Source: Actinobacteria bacterium UBA3120 (GTDB lineage: Bacteria; Actinomycetota; Actinomycetes; S36-B12). From it: DNA of 7,359 nucleotides. The stretch spans positions 1 to 7,359 of the forward strand of contig DEZY01000021.1 of the NCBI GenBank assembly GCA_002365735.1, in the 5' to 3' direction. This document shows, piece after piece, positions 6,335 through 7,359 of this stretch. Under the pieces are notes generated by a model. It did no database searches. It worked only from the letters and a program-made list of their open reading frames with translations, and had not been told where the DNA came from. How positions within the stretch are numbered: the stretch's first letter is position 1; each line of letters opens with the position of its first letter. A program made the translations under genes and the position numbers.

Positions 6335-7359
6335 CTAGTATTCCCTCATCATTTTTGACCTACGCTCCCGGTCGCGCAAGAGGTCGGCTCGTAAAAGATC
6401 ACGAATCAGCGGATACAGCGCTCGTGAGTGCCTGTCCAGCCACTCAGCATCTGTGGCGCTCGCAGAAGACTCAACCCGAACCGAGTCCCGTGCTTGGGCT
6501 GGACTCAATTTCTTGACTCTAGGGGGGTTAGGTTCCGTGGGCGCCCGATCAACTACGGGCGCCGGGGTATTAGCAGCTCTTCGCTGGAGCACCCCCCGAC
6601 CCGAGGAGGATCCCGACACCGAAATGCCGCCTGTTTCTCGGCGAGCGGCGTCTCCAGAACCAGATCGAGTAGCTGAAAGTTCCTGTGACAAAGAGTCGTT
6701 GTATTGATTTTGCGGCCGAGATTGCGTGACAACTCGGTGTTCCAGAGGCACATGAATGGCACCTGTAGACACCACCGGGGCTTGATCAGGGTGTGTACCT
6801 TCCCTGCCCATCGATGTCGTACCCGCCTGACTCGGTTTTTGTGGTGAAGTCAACTTTGCCAGCCCAGCTACCCCAAATACTGCAGAGCCATTTGATCCCC
6901 GCCATTTGGATACCGGCTCACTGTCTGCCGGTTGAGGCGACTGTGATTGCCCGTGATGCGAAATGGCACGCGGAACATACGATTTCGCCGGCACCCGAGG
7001 CTGCTCCGAAGACGGCAATGATCCTGGTTGAGTTACGCGCGCCCCCGTTACATGCGTTTCCGCCTGAAGCGCCTGCGCCTCAAGTTGCTGACCACCACTC
7101 GTGTGCTCCAAAGGGAGCGCCCCCGCACGTTGCTGAACAAGGTGCGTGACCTCATGAGCTAGCAAGACTTGATTTGCGCGACTATCTAGTGAGGCCTTCC
7201 CTGGAATGTGCACCTGCCCATTCTCTGTATATGCCTCGGCACTAATTGATTTTGCCCGGGAGTCCACGGCAGGGCCGCGCAACACTTCAACTGAGTCTGG
7301 ACTGCTCCCAGCACTTTTAGCGACTGCATTCACAACATTTTTCGGCAAGGTGTGACTGG
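6335..7359 (-). CDS. DUF4157-type HExxH protein with disordered linker and charged C-terminal helix (5' truncated)
   Basis: Partial eCIS-associated protein; the frame is open to the window edge. A TTG at 7348 could be read as a start, but the codons before it (S-H-T) also fit the usual DUF4157 beginning (a short stretch before Leu-Pro), so the gene probably starts upstream. Numbering from that TTG: residues 1-100 resemble DUF4157, with AEAYTENGQVHIPG at 38-50, then LLAHEVTHLVQQ holding the zinc-metallopeptidase-like HEVTH at 65-69, and acidic residues after it (E90, E97) that could give a third ligand. Residues about 105-285 are rich in Ser, Pro, Gln, Gly and Arg and look disordered. Residues 300-333 form a strongly charged helix (LYPLIRDLLRADLLRDRERR). 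No signal peptide or membrane segment is visible in the part seen. DUF4157 proteins are known as frequent eCIS neighbours and as N-terminal modules of putative eCIS cargo. Whether this one is an active protease, cargo or a docking protein is unknown. It ends in TAG, 20 nt before the next gene. Confidence 0.82.
   Translation of the reverse strand, partial: SHTLPKNVVNAVAKSAGSSPDSVEVLRGPAVDSRAKSISAEAYTENGQVHIPGKASLDSRANQVLLAHEVTHLVQQRAGALPLEHTSGGQQLEAQALQAETHVTGARVTQPGSLPSSEQPRVPAKSYVPRAISHHGQSQSPQPADSEPVSKWRGSNGSAVFGVAGLAKLTSPQKPSQAGTTSMGREGTHPDQAPVVSTGAIHVPLEHRVVTQSRPQNQYNDSLSQELSATRSGSGDAARRETGGISVSGSSSGRGVLQRRAANTPAPVVDRAPTEPNPPRVKKLSPAQARDSVRVESSASATDAEWLDRHSRALYPLIRDLLRADLLRDRERRSKMMREY
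6540..6563. repeat. Perfect 8-bp GC-rich inverted repeat with 8-nt loop inside the DUF4157 gene
   Basis: The arms GGCGCCCG (6540-6547) and CGGGCGCC (6556-6563) pair perfectly around an 8-nt loop. It lies in the Ala/Pro-rich linker coding region (APVVDRAP), where GC-rich Ala and Pro codons make such pairing easy by chance. No T-tract follows on the minus strand, so it is not a Rho-independent terminator. Any effect on mRNA structure is speculative. Confidence 0.4.
7142..7156 (-). other. HEVTH zinc-binding motif of the DUF4157 domain
   Basis: The five codons read His-Glu-Val-Thr-His, followed by Leu-Val-Gln-Gln, the pattern typical of DUF4157 (LLAHELxHxxQQ). Both histidines and the glutamate are intact, so a gluzincin-like zinc site is possible. 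Catalytic activity has not been shown for most members of the family, so this supports the family call rather than proving a protease. Confidence 0.8.

Noticed and set aside
6540..6563. Inverted repeat as a Rho-independent terminator
   Set aside because: No T-run follows on the transcribed minus strand, and it lies inside an open reading frame more than 200 nt before its stop.
6793..7149. Plus-strand 118-codon Pro/Ala-rich open frame
   Set aside because: It is antisense to the DUF4157 gene. Its Pro/Ala-rich makeup is a by-product of the linker composition on the other strand.
7346..7348. TTG as the true start of the DUF4157 protein
   Set aside because: The frame stays open to the window edge, the preceding residues fit the family start, and too little upstream sequence is visible to support a ribosome site. 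A 5'-truncated gene is more likely.
1..7359. Type VI secretion system, R-type tailocin or ordinary prophage tail
   Set aside because: VgrG and gp25 also occur in T6SS, but the TIGR02243-type J-like protein, CIS_tube-LysM adaptor, DUF4157 neighbour and gene order match eCIS. No T6SS membrane-complex genes and no phage capsid, lysis or integration genes are present in the window.

Overview
The window is a stretch of one tightly packed operon read entirely on the minus strand. It encodes the baseplate, spike and tube-adaptor part of an extracellular contractile injection system (eCIS; phage-tail-like particles such as Afp, PVC, MAC and the actinobacterial and cyanobacterial CIS). Reading 5'->3' on the minus strand, from window right to left, the genes are: a DUF4157-type HExxH protein, truncated at its 5' end by the window edge; a 481-residue protein that appears to join a gp19-like tube domain, a CIS_tube (Afp7-type) domain and a C-terminal LysM; a VgrG-like spike (Afp8-type); a gp25-like baseplate protein (Afp9-type); a baseplate J-like wedge protein (Afp11-type, TIGR02243-like); a small phage tail protein (TIGR02242-like, Afp12 position); and the first 21 codons of a further gene running off the left edge.

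Every junction is a short gap or an overlap: 20 nt, 4-nt overlap, 2-nt gap or 1-nt overlap, 4-nt overlap, 1-nt overlap, 4-nt overlap. No promoter or terminator is visible inside, and no stretch over about 20 bases is non-coding. The sheath and main tube genes should lie beyond the right edge. The AAA+ ATPase, tape measure, fibre and cap genes should lie beyond either edge.

Functional picture (inferred from family knowledge): the tube/CIS_tube/LysM protein sits between the inner tube and the VgrG spike hub. gp25 and the J-like protein form the inner baseplate and wedges that start the sheath. The small tail protein completes the wedge. The DUF4157 protein is either cargo or an accessory recruited to the particle.

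Three departures from the Afp/PVC layout stand out. The adaptor carries an extra N-terminal tube-like domain. The DUF4157 domain is joined by a long disordered linker to a charged C-terminal helix. No PAAR tip gene lies in its usual place beside VgrG, gp25 and the J-like gene, and the VgrG instead ends in a long beta-helix-like tail.

Taxonomy cannot be fixed. Base composition looks moderate, GTG starts are used next to strong GGAGG ribosome sites, and this type of small tail protein with a J-like protein is spread across many environmental bacteria (for example Actinobacteria, Chloroflexi, Cyanobacteria, myxobacteria and Proteobacteria). No gene here identifies the host phylum.
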